NCBI GenBank assembly: GCA_035235625.1
Contig: CP141140.1
Coordinates: 7,398,685 to 7,462,684 of the forward strand
Source: Saururus chinensis
Lineage: Eukaryota; Streptophyta; Magnoliopsida; Piperales; Saururaceae
Direction of reading: 5' to 3'
Length of the DNA: 64,000 nt
The notes under the pieces are model-generated. The model searched no databases. It saw only the letters and a program-made list of their open reading frames with translations, and was not told the DNA's origin. The position numbers and the translations under genes were made by a program. Below, piece after piece: positions 11,998 through 23,475 of the stretch. Numbering within the stretch: position 1 is the stretch's first letter; each line of letters opens with the position of its first letter.

Positions 11998-12118
11998 CTT
12001 TGATATGGTTGCAAACTTCCTAGAATAGTAGAATATGTAATTGTAATCGTTATACATATACTAGATATATCAATACACAAACCAACCCTACGTGTTGATA
12101 CTAGATATGGGTCTTCAT

Positions 12119-13882
12119 CTCCGTGGTATCTAAATTGATTATTGGAACCATAATTGTTATAACACTGTTATTTGTTATCATTCAGCCCTTAGGTTCTTCC
12201 TGTAAATTGAAGCACACTGGTTATCTGGTTCTTGTAATTTAAGTCAGCTTGTACCGAACAAAAAAAAAATGTTCGAGCATTAGTTGTGGTTTTTTGGCTA
12301 CTTTGATAGAGAGTACTTAGGCAAAGATTGTTGTTACTGGTGGGAGGAGAGCGACAACTTCAGCATAAAGAAGGTTTACCTCGTGTATTATTAAGTATTG
12401 TTTGTTTTTTATTTGAACTTCTTGACCAAATCACATTCAAAGATACTAAAACTTCTCAAATTACCCACCTACTAAAAGAAGCAGAGCAAGCATTTGAATG
12501 GGGACTATCAGAGCATGTGTTGATAAAAGATTTGGAGGAAGACAAATCTACCAAAACAACCTAAATAAACTCGTCTTTGTACTTGGATGAGAGGAGGGGA
12601 GAAAGAATGGGATGTGGGCTGTCCTGTTCTGAGATCAATGAGGGAAGGGAGACCTTGGAATTCAGCTCAACCGTGGTTTTAGATGTGCAGAAGTGAAAAA
12701 TGAGAGAAGTGCAGAAGTCAGAAGGAGAGACGGAAAGAGCGGTATGAGAATCTGGTATAAATCTTAACGTGAGAGTAGCATGATTGTTTCCCATTAGTAG
12801 AGCTCAGTTAGACAACTAATTAATTGATGGCATTATCATGAGAAATTATTAATGAATTTTTGTGGGAATCATTTACATTTATCCTTATGAGGGCTGGTTT
12901 AGATAATTATGTGCAATGATTATCACTAGTTATTGCACAAGTCGCAATTAATAATGGTCGAATTTGAGTGCCATTTTGTATGTCCACAAATTTAAATTAA
13001 AAAAAAAACAAAAAAACCCATTGGTCATAAACAACCTCATGCTTTATTTTTTAGAAGAATTTTTAATGCTCCCCCAACAATTAGCCCACTTAAGTTATCC
13101 ATAGAAATCATTAATAAGATCGACAATGCACATATTAGCATATGTTAATATAAATAATATTGACATTATCATGTGTTAATATGTGCATCATCGATCTTAT
13201 AATTCTCATAAATAGCTTACAGGCTCCTTGTTAAAGGGGAATACGAGAAACTCGTCCTTATTTTTGTTTTTATTTGGTACTATAGAGGTATCGTACCGGG
13301 GAAAATTGGAGTGAGTAAAATGTTTCTTTTACAAAACAGTAGTTTGTTTAATTCATGTGAGATTGAAAGATCGTCATATCTCGGTTTAGACTGTGCAGAC
13401 CCAAATATTTTGCCAGTTCAACAAGCACTTACGGGACGATTCACTGTTTACATAAAAGAAAAGGCGTGTCGTCGTTTTCGGTTGAAGAAGAATGGCTTGT
13501 CGCGAAGGACCTTTGTGCCCCGACGTCCGCCGCCCAAGACATGCTTTCTTTTGCTTTACAAACCTTTCCTAAATTTGGATACTTCGCAAATACGACGAGT
13601 AGGGGTTGACTTATCCCGTCGCTCAGAACAAGGCCAACCCGATGCCCACGGGGGCTGGAATCGGGAATACCGTTTCATCCCCGCAACTTCCCAAGCATGA
13701 AAATCCAAACAAAAAACCGACGAAGAGTCGTCGTCTGACTTAGTATAACTCGTCATACTTGGGTTTAGGCTCCCTCCTCGGCTCCTCGTCCTTCCTTCCG
13801 CTTCTGCAGATCCTATAGCTCTGCCCACACAACTCGTTCTTCTGGGCTGATCACTGCTTTCACCAATTCGAGCCCATCCAAC
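12119..13882. other. Intergenic spacer and leader of the armadillo-repeat gene
   Basis: No supported gene. An open frame at 12328-12564 gives 78 residues with no recognised domain. The stretch 12820-13250 is AT-rich and holds a palindromic MITE (listed). From about 13400 base composition rises, and 13740-13882 is probably promoter and 5' UTR of the plus-strand gene starting at 13883. Confidence 0.4.
13093..13216. repeat. Palindromic AT-rich MITE
   Basis: The arms read AAGATCGACAATGCACATATTA (as 5' half, from 13116) and, inverted, TAATATGTGCATCATCGATCTTA (up to about 13199). Together they form a near-perfect hairpin with a short AT-rich loop. Related pieces lie near 4885, 28850 and 57080. Class is unknown; the ends are not sharp. 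Confidence 0.5.
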
Positions 13883-16742
13883 ATGAAGAGCAGCCCAGTT
13901 GACTCACCGGAGGCGTGTCCCGCCTTCTCCGACCTCCTCTCCCAGCTCCTCGACTCCGTCCGTGAAATCTCCTCCATGCCTACCTCCCCCTCCCCGTCCG
14001 AACATCCAGAGACTTTCACCCAGTTTGCGGCTTTTGTTGGGAAGTTGGCGCCGATCTTTGACGATATGAGGGGCAACGATGTTATGGACACGGCCCCTAT
14101 GCGTAAGGCCCTCGCGTCGCTCGGAACAGAGCTCAGTCGAGTTCGACTTCTTCTGGAAAGCCATCTCAGCTCCTGTAGCAGAGCTTCTGTATGTGCGATC
14201 GAGGACGCCACGCATGAAGTTGGCTGGTGTCTGGGTCTGGTCCTAGTGGCGGGCTTGGATATCTCGCTCGAAATCAAGGAAAAGATTGGAGCTTTGCACA
14301 GGGAGATGATCAACGCAAATTTTGATGAGTTGAACGCAGAGCCGTCTACTCAAAATTCAGAAATTGCAGAGGAAGACTGCTTTTTGAGTACTGAAGACAT
14401 AGTTTTGCTGCTCAAGAGTGATTCTGAGGAGAAATTCGGTGCTGGGCTTTCGGAGTTGAGAAGATTGGTTAGAGATAGTCTGGTTTCTAACGAGTGGCTA
14501 ATTGAAAAGGGTGTCATTCTGATTTTGCTGAATCGGATGGGCTCTGCTAAGCACGAATATAGACTAGCCATAATTGTTCTTCTCAAAACTCTAGCCTCTC
14601 AAAGCGACCAAAACAAGGTAGGCTTTCACATTTTCTTACCAACACTTCCTCTGTTCTCTTTGAGGGTGATCATCAACCACGAACAAGCACAATTGCCTTT
14701 GTTTGAGTATTTGTCCACAATGGTCCCTTTACTTGAATTTACAATTGCAAATTTGATTCACTTGTATCACTTGTTCTTACAAGTGGTGTGTAGTGTACAG
14801 GAGAGGATGGCAGACAGTGGATATTTATCCACCGTTGTTCGTTCTTTGACACGGGATGCTGAAGAAAGAAGGGCAGCAGTAGGGTTGCTGTTACGCCTAT
14901 CAGAGATTCAGAAAGTTCGACAAAGACTGGGAAAAATTCAAGGATGTATTGTGATGTTAGTATCTACACTTAACGGTGAGGACTCTTCTGCTTCGAGCGA
15001 AGCCAAGGAGTTGTTGACTGCTTTGTCCACCAACACCCAGAACATTCTTCACATGGCGGAGGCAGGGTATTTCAAACCTCTCGTCCAGCTCCTAGAAAAT
15101 GGTAAATGTTGTTATTCGTCAATCTCAAACAAGTTTTGCGGTCAGTTATGCATGGCTTCTCAGTTTGCCAGACATTATGCGACAGAAAATATTTTCCTTG
15201 AAATAAAAGAAAGTCTTTTTGGCTCTCTGATTTTAGCTTAAATAGATTGTGATCGTGCAAAACATGACTAAAAAATTCTTCCCAGGGTCTGACATGAACA
15301 AGATTCTAATGGCAACTGCCCTTTCAAGAATGGAGCTTACTGATCAAAGAAAAGCCATTCTTGGTGAAGATGGGGCAATTGAAACCCTGGTAAGAATGTT
15401 CCAGTTGGGAAAGCTTGAAGCAAAGCTCTCTTCCCTATCTGCATTGCAGAATCTATCCACCCTGACGGAAAACGTCCAGCGCCTGATCAATACGAGAATT
15501 GTTTCTTCTCTTCTCCAGCTCCTCTTCTCTGTAACTTCCATTCTCATGACTCTCCGAGAGCCTGCCTCTGCCATACTAGCAAGCATAGCGCAGTCCGAGC
15601 TGACGCTCATAAAACAAGATGTTGTCCAACAGATGCTCTCTCTTCTCAACCTGTCAAGTCCGGTAGTTCAATATCACCTATTAAGAGCTCTCAGCAGTAT
15701 AGTTATACACCCTCGTGCATCAAAATTGAGAGGCCAGATGAAAGAAAGTGGTGCAATTCAGCTCCTTCTTCCTTTCCTAACCGATACGAGAGCTGACACT
15801 CGGACTGTGGCCTTAAACTTTTTGTTCAACCTCTCGAAAGATAAACCAGACGACTTGGTTGAACAGTTAGGTGAGGCTCATCTCCGAACCATCACCCGGA
15901 TAATCACATCTTCGACTTCAGAGCCTGAAAAGGCTGCTGCAGTTGGAGTAATTAGCAATATGCCAATTAATGATAAGAAAGCCACAGACATTCTAAGCAG
16001 GGCAGACTTACTTCATTATCTGATTTCATTTGTGGCGACATTAGGCCCCTCACCTGCAGCAGACACCAGAAGTTGGTTGCTGGAGAAAATTGCAGCCGTG
16101 CTAGTTCGGTTTACAGTTTCTTCTGATAAGAAACTACAACGTTACTCGGCTGAAGCTGGAATAGTTCCTTGCCTGCTAAAGATACTATCTAGTGGATCCC
16201 ACATTGCAAAAGCCACAGCAGCGACCGCATTAGCTCAAATGTCTCAGAATACACTATCACTAAGCAAGGCTAAATCTTCCAAATGGATTTGCATTCCACC
16301 TTCATCAGATGCATATTGTGAAGTTCATGATAGCTACTGTTCTGTCAGAAGTACATTTTGTCTGGTTAAGGCCAGAGCAATCTCACCGTTGGTTCAGATA
16401 TTAGAAGGCAAGGAAAGAGAAGCCGATGAAGCTGCTCTGGCTGCTCTATCTACACTCCTGCAGGACGGGATATGGGAAAATGGGAGCAAGGCTATAGAGA
16501 AAGCATCAGGCTTGCAGGCTATAATAAGAATTCTTGAATTGGGCAGCGGGAAGGCCGTTGAGAAAGCAATCTGGATGTTGGAAAGGATTTTCCGGGTTGA
16601 GAGCCATAGATTGCATTATGGGGCGTCTGCGCAGGTGCTTCTAATCGACCTTGCACAAAGGAATGATCCAATACTGAAACCGATGATTGCAAAGGTACTG
16701 GCTCACCTTGAGCTTCTGCAGATGCAGTCAAGCTACTTCTAA
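13883..16742 (+). CDS. Armadillo-repeat protein of the U-box 44 family, lacking the U-box
   Basis: Three exons: 13883-14617, 14801-15101, 15286-16742; 2493 nt, 830 aa; all junctions GT-AG and in phase. Residues 1-150 match the helical N-terminal region of plant PUB43/44-type E3 ligases (e.g. LAPIFDDM, EDATHEVGWCLGLV). From about residue 175 the chain is armadillo repeats to the end. The C-terminal part carries the family block CxxHxxYCSVRSTFCLVKA and ends in QSSYF, as I recall PUB44-like proteins doing. The U-box (the ~70-residue E2-binding fold expected between the N-terminal domain and the repeats, marked by YCPIT/VDPVE/CPLT) is absent. At its place, residues 140-175 run straight from the helical domain to the first repeat with no intron. 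Without it the protein should not act as an E3 by itself; a scaffold or competitor role is possible. Function is inference. Confidence 0.88.
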
Positions 16743-17399
16743 GAGATTTCCCCCCCCCCCCCAACTTTACTTGATCAAACCATAAATATTGTTTTCAGCT
16801 TAATTTCCAAAACACTTTTCCTGTAAATATCTTTTATATTAGTAAAATATAGCCAATTGATAATGATATAGAAAAACTTTTTCCTTAAAAACTTCGATGT
16901 TATATAATTAGTTCTCGTCATCATAATGCAATAAGCATTAAACCATTTACCAATGAATCCCAAGATCGTTAAGGATGTGCGCTAATTCGTAGGTGAAATT
17001 TGCAACAAGTAGTCTCTCTTGCAGTAATAATTTTCTGCTCATCTCAATAAACAAAATCCAAATTACATGCCATGCATATAGATAAGCCGAGCTAGCCAAC
17101 AGTAAAAACTTTCCATGCCATGAATTCATTTTCATATCGCACTTGCTTCCTTAAATGTGCCATCAAAACTTGCAAAGATGGGCATTTCAAAGGTAAACTA
17201 AAATAGATACGAGAGACAAGTTTCTCAACCCCCATATCAGAAAATACAAGCCTTTAGTAAATTATTGCTTACTTTTTGTCTCCAAAGAATTGAACGTTTC
17301 TCTTGATACACAGGAACAACCATAAAATAAAAAATGGTAAAACCCTAAGAAGAGAATAAGGTACCTTCAATGAAAAAATATACTGACTGCTGAAAATCT
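16743..17399. other. Shared 3' spacer of two convergent genes
   Basis: The 3' flanks of the armadillo gene (+) and of the galactonolactone dehydrogenase gene (-) meet here. A run of 13 C lies at 16750-16762, eight bases after the stop codon. No gene is visible. Confidence 0.5.
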
Positions 17400-20300
17400 T
17401 CAACTGGTTTCCAGCTGCGGAAACAACTTCTCTATTATCCTGTTCGAAAGTATCCTGTTGGGATCCAATTCCTTTCGCACCTTATTGTAAGCATCCACAG
17501 GGAAACGCTTCCTCATCCTTGCCTGGAGTGCTGCAAGTTCCTCCTTGTCCTTAGGCACCTGCATCATTGAAGCACATAAACTCAACAACAAGCAGAAGAG
17601 GCACTCTAGTCCTCTTAGTTTATCTGCAACGAAATCCATCTAATTGATTCCACTATTACATTCTCTTCTTCGCATTCAATTAAAGGAGAATCACAAACAG
17701 GAATCATTCCCATCGTCAATAACAAAAGACAGAAGTTTAAAGCAAAAACCACCTAATTTATTCCAACATTAAGCCTTCCACGTACAGAAATAGAGGATAT
17801 TGAGGAAACATAACCATTCACATTTTCATTAAAGAGAAAAGTCTCGTATCAGACATATAGAAGATATTCTGTTTCTACTATACATATAATGTGATAGTAG
17901 GGTTCATGAAGGACAAGATACCCTCCCCCCTTCATACCTCAATCTTTGCCCAATGCTCAAAAGCAGAATATTCGTCCCACAGTTGACTTTGTGTTAAATG
18001 CCTATAATTGAAGAACTCATCTGTTATCTCCTTCCTTTGTCGAGCATCAGTTGTTGGCAAGTACATTATTATACCCACCTAACAAATTAAATGAAAAGGA
18101 ATGTTTATACCACAAAAAGAAAAAAGGAATAAATTCATTCTATAAACGCTGAGAAAAAGCATATGAAATCTTTTCATGCTAAGCTTGAATACTAAAAAAT
18201 CAAGTCGTTTTACATCATGATAGATGTGCTCATGATTCCATTCATACCCAATCAATCAGAAGTATTCATTAAAATTTTAACCAAAACTTTACATTTTTGG
18301 GGCTGATGTAAAGTGAACTAGATCGGGATGCAATATAAATTTTCAATGATAGAAACACTGGAAAAACTAGAGCCTAGTCCTATTTCGCACATCATACGGA
18401 AAAAAATCTCTAGACCAAGAGAAGCAGGATAATACATCAAATTTTGGCATGAAAGAACCCTAATATGTCATATCATATTGTTCTTCTCAAAATTAAACTA
18501 TAAAACTGCAAAAACTATCAACTTAAGAAGTTTATCCACCACCAAAAGACTTACTACGCCCAGCAAATATTCACAAAATGTAATGCCTGCACGCATGTAC
18601 AAAACATGAAAGTTATAAGGAGGAATGCAGTTGGATACCCATGTAAAAATATCATCATCATGAGCGCTGGAAGCAGGGCTCATAAGACTCTGGCTGCGAG
18701 CTGTCCATCGCTGCTCGATAGGAGCAGGTGCAGGAATTTCTTCAATCTCTATGAGCTTCTTTAATTCTTCAAGGTAATCTATATCCTTCATGCTTGGGTT
18801 AGACAATGTTCCAGCCGGGAAACAAGTCTCTGACACCCATTGCTGGCCACCACAATCAAATCCCAAGATTTCGTCACTCCAGCCCACCCTGTATCCTTCT
18901 GATTTCCTCCAATACTCGGCCTCAGCCTGATTCACTTTGATCACATGGTCCTTATTGAGTGGATCAAGTGCAAGAAGCTTGTCTCTCAACTCCGTGAATG
19001 ATAGTTCATTTATATCCGGCTCATTTTCTGAACCACTGCCACTTGTTCCTTCCGGTCTAAAACAAATATTTGTACAGTAATTAAAGGCAATTTCGTCCTC
19101 GCAATGGCATCATTAGAGAAAAGTGAACAGCAAGATTCAGCCCTACCTGTACTTGTTAAGAGATTCACGATAGAGTTCCCGAACATGCTGAAGTGCTTCA
19201 TCCTCAGAGTATTTGGGTTTGAACTTCGGCGGGCCCTTCCGCTTCGGAAGTGGATTGCATTTAACAACCACTACAGTGTCTGTATATGGAATCCACAGGT
19301 ATTTTACATGCTTGTTTTCAGCAAGCCATTTTCTGTAAGGAAGATAAAAGGAACAGGATAAATGGACATTACAAGGGTGAATCAGGTAACAAGAAACAGG
19401 TAGTGATTACTTATGATTTTTCTTGATCTCTTTAACGTTGGATACTGCAGTGTGCTCCACAAGCTCATGTCTTTCAACACATTGAAGGGTGACTTCAGCA
19501 ACCACTCCAAGCCCACCAAGACCACATCGAGCTAAGTAAAAAAGCTCAGGATCTTTTTCCTTCGACACCTCGATCGTTCCCTTGCCCGGGGTGACCAGTT
19601 TCATGCTTATGACTTGCTCGTCGATAGGTGGTAATCTCGCACCGGTGCCATGCGCCCCAACCTGAACAACCACTGATCTGATCCAATTCATGATCGACAA
19701 ACAGCAATCCTAAGCCAAATAAATACGAGCATTTCGACTCTATTGTAGAAAAAAAGCTTCAATTTTGTCGAACCTGTACGATCCCGCCGATCTGCTGCTC
19801 CCGAATAGACGCGAAATTCTGCAGAGTAAGGCCATGCTCCTGGATGGCGTCGACGAGCTGAAAAACCCGAATGCCAGCCTGAACCCTAACCCGCTTCTTC
19901 TCCGGGTCGATGTCAAGCACCTTATCCATGAGCGCCAGGTTCACCATCCCCGCTCGGTGGAGGCCGATCCCGTTGGGCGACAACCCAGAACCCACAGGAC
20001 GGATCTTCTGCCGCTTCTGGTGGGCGTCGGCGACGACCTTTTCGAGCTCCTCAAGGGACTCGGGCTGGAGGAAGACGCGGGTCTGGACCTCGTGGGTGCC
20101 GCTCCAGTTGGAGACGGTGTGGAGATCGTCGGGGAGGGGCGCATAGCGGAAGAGCTGGGCCTTCTTGTGCTTGGCGTCTTCCGGGAACGGGAAGGAGTAG
20201 TAGGTGGCGGCGCCGCAGCCGAGGAGGAGGGCGAAGTAGCCCAAGTACTTGCGGAACTCGGCATCGGAGGACGAAGAAGAAGAGGAGCAGAAGGGGCGGA

Positions 20301-20424
20301 GAAGGAGAGAAGGATTGGGGCCGTAGAAGAAAGGGGCTCCGGTTTGGAGGTGGGGGAGGGCGGAGGGACAAGCGGCACGGGCGCCGTGTCGGGCAGTACG
20401 GGCGAAATGGAGCACCCGAAACAT
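17400..20424 (-). CDS. GLDH: L-galactono-1,4-lactone dehydrogenase, mitochondrial
   Basis: Catalyses the last step of plant ascorbate synthesis (L-galactono-1,4-lactone to ascorbate, electrons to cytochrome c) on the inner mitochondrial membrane, and helps assemble complex I. Exons: 20424-19774, 19661-19411, 19332-19147, 19056-18639, 18078-17938, 17558-17400; 1806 nt, 601 aa; all GT-AG and in phase. The N-terminus is Arg/Ala/Ser-rich (mitochondrial presequence), followed by a hydrophobic segment YLGYFALLLGCGAATYY near residue 60. The FAD-binding region has GSGLSPNG, with Leu where related aldonolactone oxidases have the His that binds FAD covalently. It also has NFASIREQQ, whose Ala matches the residue that keeps the plant enzyme from reacting with oxygen. 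The C-terminal part has VPKDKEELAALQAR and ELDPNRILSN. A standard copy. Confidence 0.97.
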
Positions 20425-20983
20425 TTTGGGGCAAGGTGGGGTTTCGGGCGGGGCGACCGTTTTTCTTGCCTTGCTCAAGTGAAGAAGTGCGGCGGGTGCG
20501 GTGAGTAGGCCGAGCTGATTGGGAGAGTGCTGGAGTGGAAGGCTAAGGTGTTTGTTGGAAGAGACGAGCGTGTAAATTTTTTTTAGATCGGTTCGATGAC
20601 TACTGCCCGTGGTTAAACTATATGGAATCCTAATATAGTACATAGAGATTTATTTAGTTTTATGTATTTTTTACATATTAATAGTTATATTTAAAAAAAT
20701 AATATTTTTTATTAAATAATAAAATCTAAAAGATAAAATAATCTTACGGCACTTTTTTTAAGTATCTTATTATATAAATTAAATAAAAATTAAATTATTA
20801 ATATAAAATATTTTTTATCAAATAAAACTATTAATTTAAGATAAAAAAGATTATTATATTAAAAGCAAACATATTTAACATATTACATAAAAACTATATT
20901 CGCTTTTATGTATTGTATTTAGATCTCTATGAATTTGGATTGTTCCTTTTGTGGGTCCGGTGACAGTAACTTGCGCTCATAAG
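20425..20983. other. Promoter side of GLDH and AT-rich MITE remnants
   Basis: 20425-20640 should hold the GLDH 5' UTR and promoter. 20660-20880 is very AT-rich and repeats the words of the CTCCCTCC MITE family (TTTTTATTAAATAATAAAAT, AAATTAAATAAA), so it is probably a decayed copy whose ends I cannot fix. No gene is seen. Confidence 0.4.
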
Positions 20984-21615
20984 TAGGGCTGATTGTGAAC
21001 GTCCATCGTTCGGGCTATGTCCGAGGTATCCATGGCCGTGTTAGGCCAAATTCTTTTGTTCGCCAATTTTTAGACATGACTATGGATAAAGACCTCATCT
21101 GGCCGTTTATTCGAGGTTCGGTTAACTTTTAAATATAATGTATCCTCTAATTATTCTTAAATATTATTTTATTACACTTAAATTTTTAATAATTTAAATA
21201 CAATCATGTTAATGTTATATTTGAGTTATTTAAAGCTAATTATTAAATATTTCTTTTGTCCCATAATAATAATTCTATTCGGCTTTTCAAAATGAACTAA
21301 TTTGTCTAATAGTAATACTACTTATAAAGAAGATGACATATATAAGTTTAAAAATTATTATTATATGTAAAGTTACTTAATCCAAAAATCTTTGCCCTAG
21401 CTGCCCTACTTAGTTAAAGTCGTTAACACCGCTCTCATTATCTCTAACTACTTTAACCCTCATCTAATTGCCTAAGAGGCTATATCCATGGACAATGGTC
21501 GTGTCTGCCGAAAAAGAAGCTTTGTCCATAGATAAAATGCTGACGGACAAATTGTTATAGGACATAGACATGGACAAGCCTTGTCCACCGACTATTTGGC
21601 CGAGGACCAGCCCTA
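20984..21615. mobile_element. hAT-like MITE (TAGGGCTG ends)
   Basis: The 632-bp element has terminal inverted repeats TAGGGCTG...CAGCCCTA. It is flanked by an 8-bp duplication with one mismatch (CTCATAAG at 20976-20983, CTCATGAG at 21616-21623). Both subterminal parts repeat TCCGA/GTCCATGG words in opposite orientation. The size of the duplication and the end sequence fit hAT. No coding capacity. Confidence 0.75.
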
Positions 21616-22191
21616 CTCATGAGTATGGGTTTAATTAAACAAGTGCACTTTCGTTCTATAATATGCGGGGTAAGCCATGTGACTTATCTGTAACTATTGA
21701 TATATGAGACCATTCCATGATCAAGTCAATGTAAAAACCCATGTGGATAACTGCGCGTGGTTTAAGCATGTTTTCCCGATGGGCCTGGGCTCACGCAGCC
21801 GAGCGTGAGCCTAGGCTCACCTCAACCGCCCTCTTTAAAAAATAGTAAACTTATATATAAGAGAAATAAAAATAAGCATATAATACTTTTTTTAAGTACT
21901 AAACCAATTTTATTGAATCAAATAGTTTTATTAATATAAAATGATTTTTTTGTTAAATTTATTTATTAATTAAAAACAGAAGGAGCATACTGTAATTAAG
22001 GTGCCACCTATTAAGTCGGGAGCATTTTCCTCAATGTCATAATGCCATGTAATTGATGCGCTTTGTCTATTGGGTTACACAAATGTTTCAGAAAGACTGC
22101 AAGATCGTTAATAATTATCAACCACTTCTCTGCTATGGGTCATACGGGGTTCAGACAAAGAGGAGCACGAAGATGTCCTTACAAAACGAAG
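21616..22191. other. Intergenic, AT-rich
   Basis: No gene. 21846-21990 contains another decayed copy of the CTCCCTCC MITE family, ending near AGAAGGAGCA. Confidence 0.35.
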
Positions 22192-22394
22192 GTGTTTTCT
22201 ATGCTCCACTCTGATCGTGAGCCCAGCATAAGGAATGCCTGGGAACTGTCAGATCTTAAGATCAGTGGCGCACATGCTAGCGCATGTTAGCGTAAATAAT
22301 ATGTGCTGGCATGTACGCCACTGATCTTTAGATCCAACGGCTCTCAAGCGTTCCTTACGCTCGGCTCACATTAAAGAGGGAGCATAAAAAACGC
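22192..22394. repeat. Fold-back element, long inverted repeat
   Basis: Arms of about 90 bases face each other: GTGTTTTCTATGCTCC (22192) pairs with GGAGCATAAAAAACGC (to 22394). Inside them GTGAGCCCAGCATAAGGAA pairs with TTCCTTACGCTCGGCTCAC, and AAGATCAGTGGCGCACATG pairs with CATGTACGCCACTGATCTT. The centre (about 22285-22305) is a short loop. It is a MITE-like fold-back that would form a strong RNA hairpin if transcribed. No target duplication was recognised. Confidence 0.7.
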
Positions 22395-22771
22395 TTCCCA
22401 AAATTTGTGAGTACACTTTAATATGGTGTAGGTTAAAAAGAAAAGATCGGCTCAAGACGTGTCCTCCACTAAATATTTTTTCTAAAAAATAATATTTATA
22501 TATTAATTTTTTTCTAAAAAATAATATTTATATATTATTTTTTATATATTTTTTATTTTATAAAAATGGTTATATTTAAAAAAATAATAATTTTTATTAA
22601 ATAGTAAAACCCACATATGGGAAAAGGAAAAATAAACTTAAAATATTTTTTTTAAGTATTAAATTATTTAAATTTAACAAAATAGAATTATTAATATAAA
22701 AAAATTTATCAAATAGAGTTATTAATTTAAGACAAAAAGAGTACAATTAAACAGTAAAGGTAGTCTTACCT
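22395..22771. other. Intergenic, AT-rich
   Basis: No gene. 22557-22744 repeats the CTCCCTCC MITE family body (AAATTTAACAAAATAGAATT, GAGTTATTAATTTAAG) and looks like a decayed copy, preceded by a duplicated TTTTTTCTAAAAAATAAT motif at about 22479 and 22509. Confidence 0.35.
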
Positions 22772-23467
22772 ATGGAAGGTCGTATCGGCCGATACAGATG
22801 TGTATTGACTGATACCCGTATCGGTCGAGACCGATAACGGAGCTATATGTCCTCGTATAAATCTATGATACATATCGGTTGTACTATATCGATACAGTCA
22901 ATACGTATTGATAGACTATTAAAAATATAAATTTTTTTAAAATTTTTTTTTTTTCTTAAAAATAAAACACAATTCAAACCCAACTTCTTTGAAAACTTAT
23001 TTTTTTATTATATTAAAAATAATATTTTATAAAGTTATATAAGATAAATACGGGTAGGTCTATGCAATTTATATAATTATTTTTTTACATATAATACTCT
23101 ATAAATATATATTTATTTAAATATATAACTTAAACTCATATTAAATATATTATTCATTTTTAAAATAAAATAATTTTAAAGCACTTAATATAAAAAATAA
23201 TGAATAATAATTTATATGAGATAGAGAACATAATAGTGTATGGTTCCAAATAAATTAATTTTAAAATACTCGTATTGATTGATATGATATTCTATGATCT
23301 TATTATGTTCTAAAAAAATATTATAATAATATAATATTAATTATAATATTTTTTTATATCTATAAAAGACTTTATGCCTGTTTCGACATATAACAAGTGT
23401 ATCATCAGTCCCTATCTATATCCATAATATTGAATACTATTATCTATATCAATATTGCCTTTTATAA
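22772..23467. mobile_element. Unclassified DNA element with 8-bp flanking repeat
   Basis: Perfect direct repeats TCTTACCT (22764-22771 and 23468-23475) flank 696 bp. The left end is rich in GTATCGG/CCGATAC words; the right end, inverted, reads TTATAAAAGGCAATATTGAT, a weak partner of the left end ATGGAAGGTCGTATCGGC. An 8-bp duplication would fit hAT. There is no coding capacity. The class is tentative because the inverted repeats are degenerate. Confidence 0.5.
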
Positions 23468-23475
23468 TCTTACCT

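Larger units (their letters stand above)
5150..12118 (+). mobile_element. Ty1/copia LTR retrotransposon, degenerate, with two younger insertions
   Basis: A fossil copia element on the plus strand. The end of the upstream LTR (about 5155-5218) resembles the end of the downstream LTR near 12060-12115. The primer binding site TGGTATCAAA, complementary to initiator tRNA-Met, is at 5219-5228. In order follow gag (from 5238), protease (around 6050), GAG-pre-integrase and integrase (8390-9000), reverse transcriptase with YVDDIIIT (around 10215), and RNase H (around 10780-10990). The polypurine tract (about 11157-11169) borders the 3' LTR, which starts near 11171. The coding region is broken in many places and looks old. 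It holds a solo LTR (6431-8369) and a hAT element (11310-11997). The upstream LTR boundary is not resolved. Confidence 0.85.

Noticed and set aside
12328-12564. 78-codon frame after the copia element
   Set aside because: No match to a family known to me and no splice partners; kept only as spacer.
13311-13700. 129-codon open frame upstream of the armadillo gene
   Set aside because: No recognised domain, overlaps the likely promoter and leader, and composition follows the GC-rich patch rather than codon use.
19765-20508. 247-codon frame antisense to GLDH exon 1
   Set aside because: It is the mirror of the GC-rich first exon of a clear GLDH gene; the residue pattern (Gly/Glu/Arg-rich) is a shadow.
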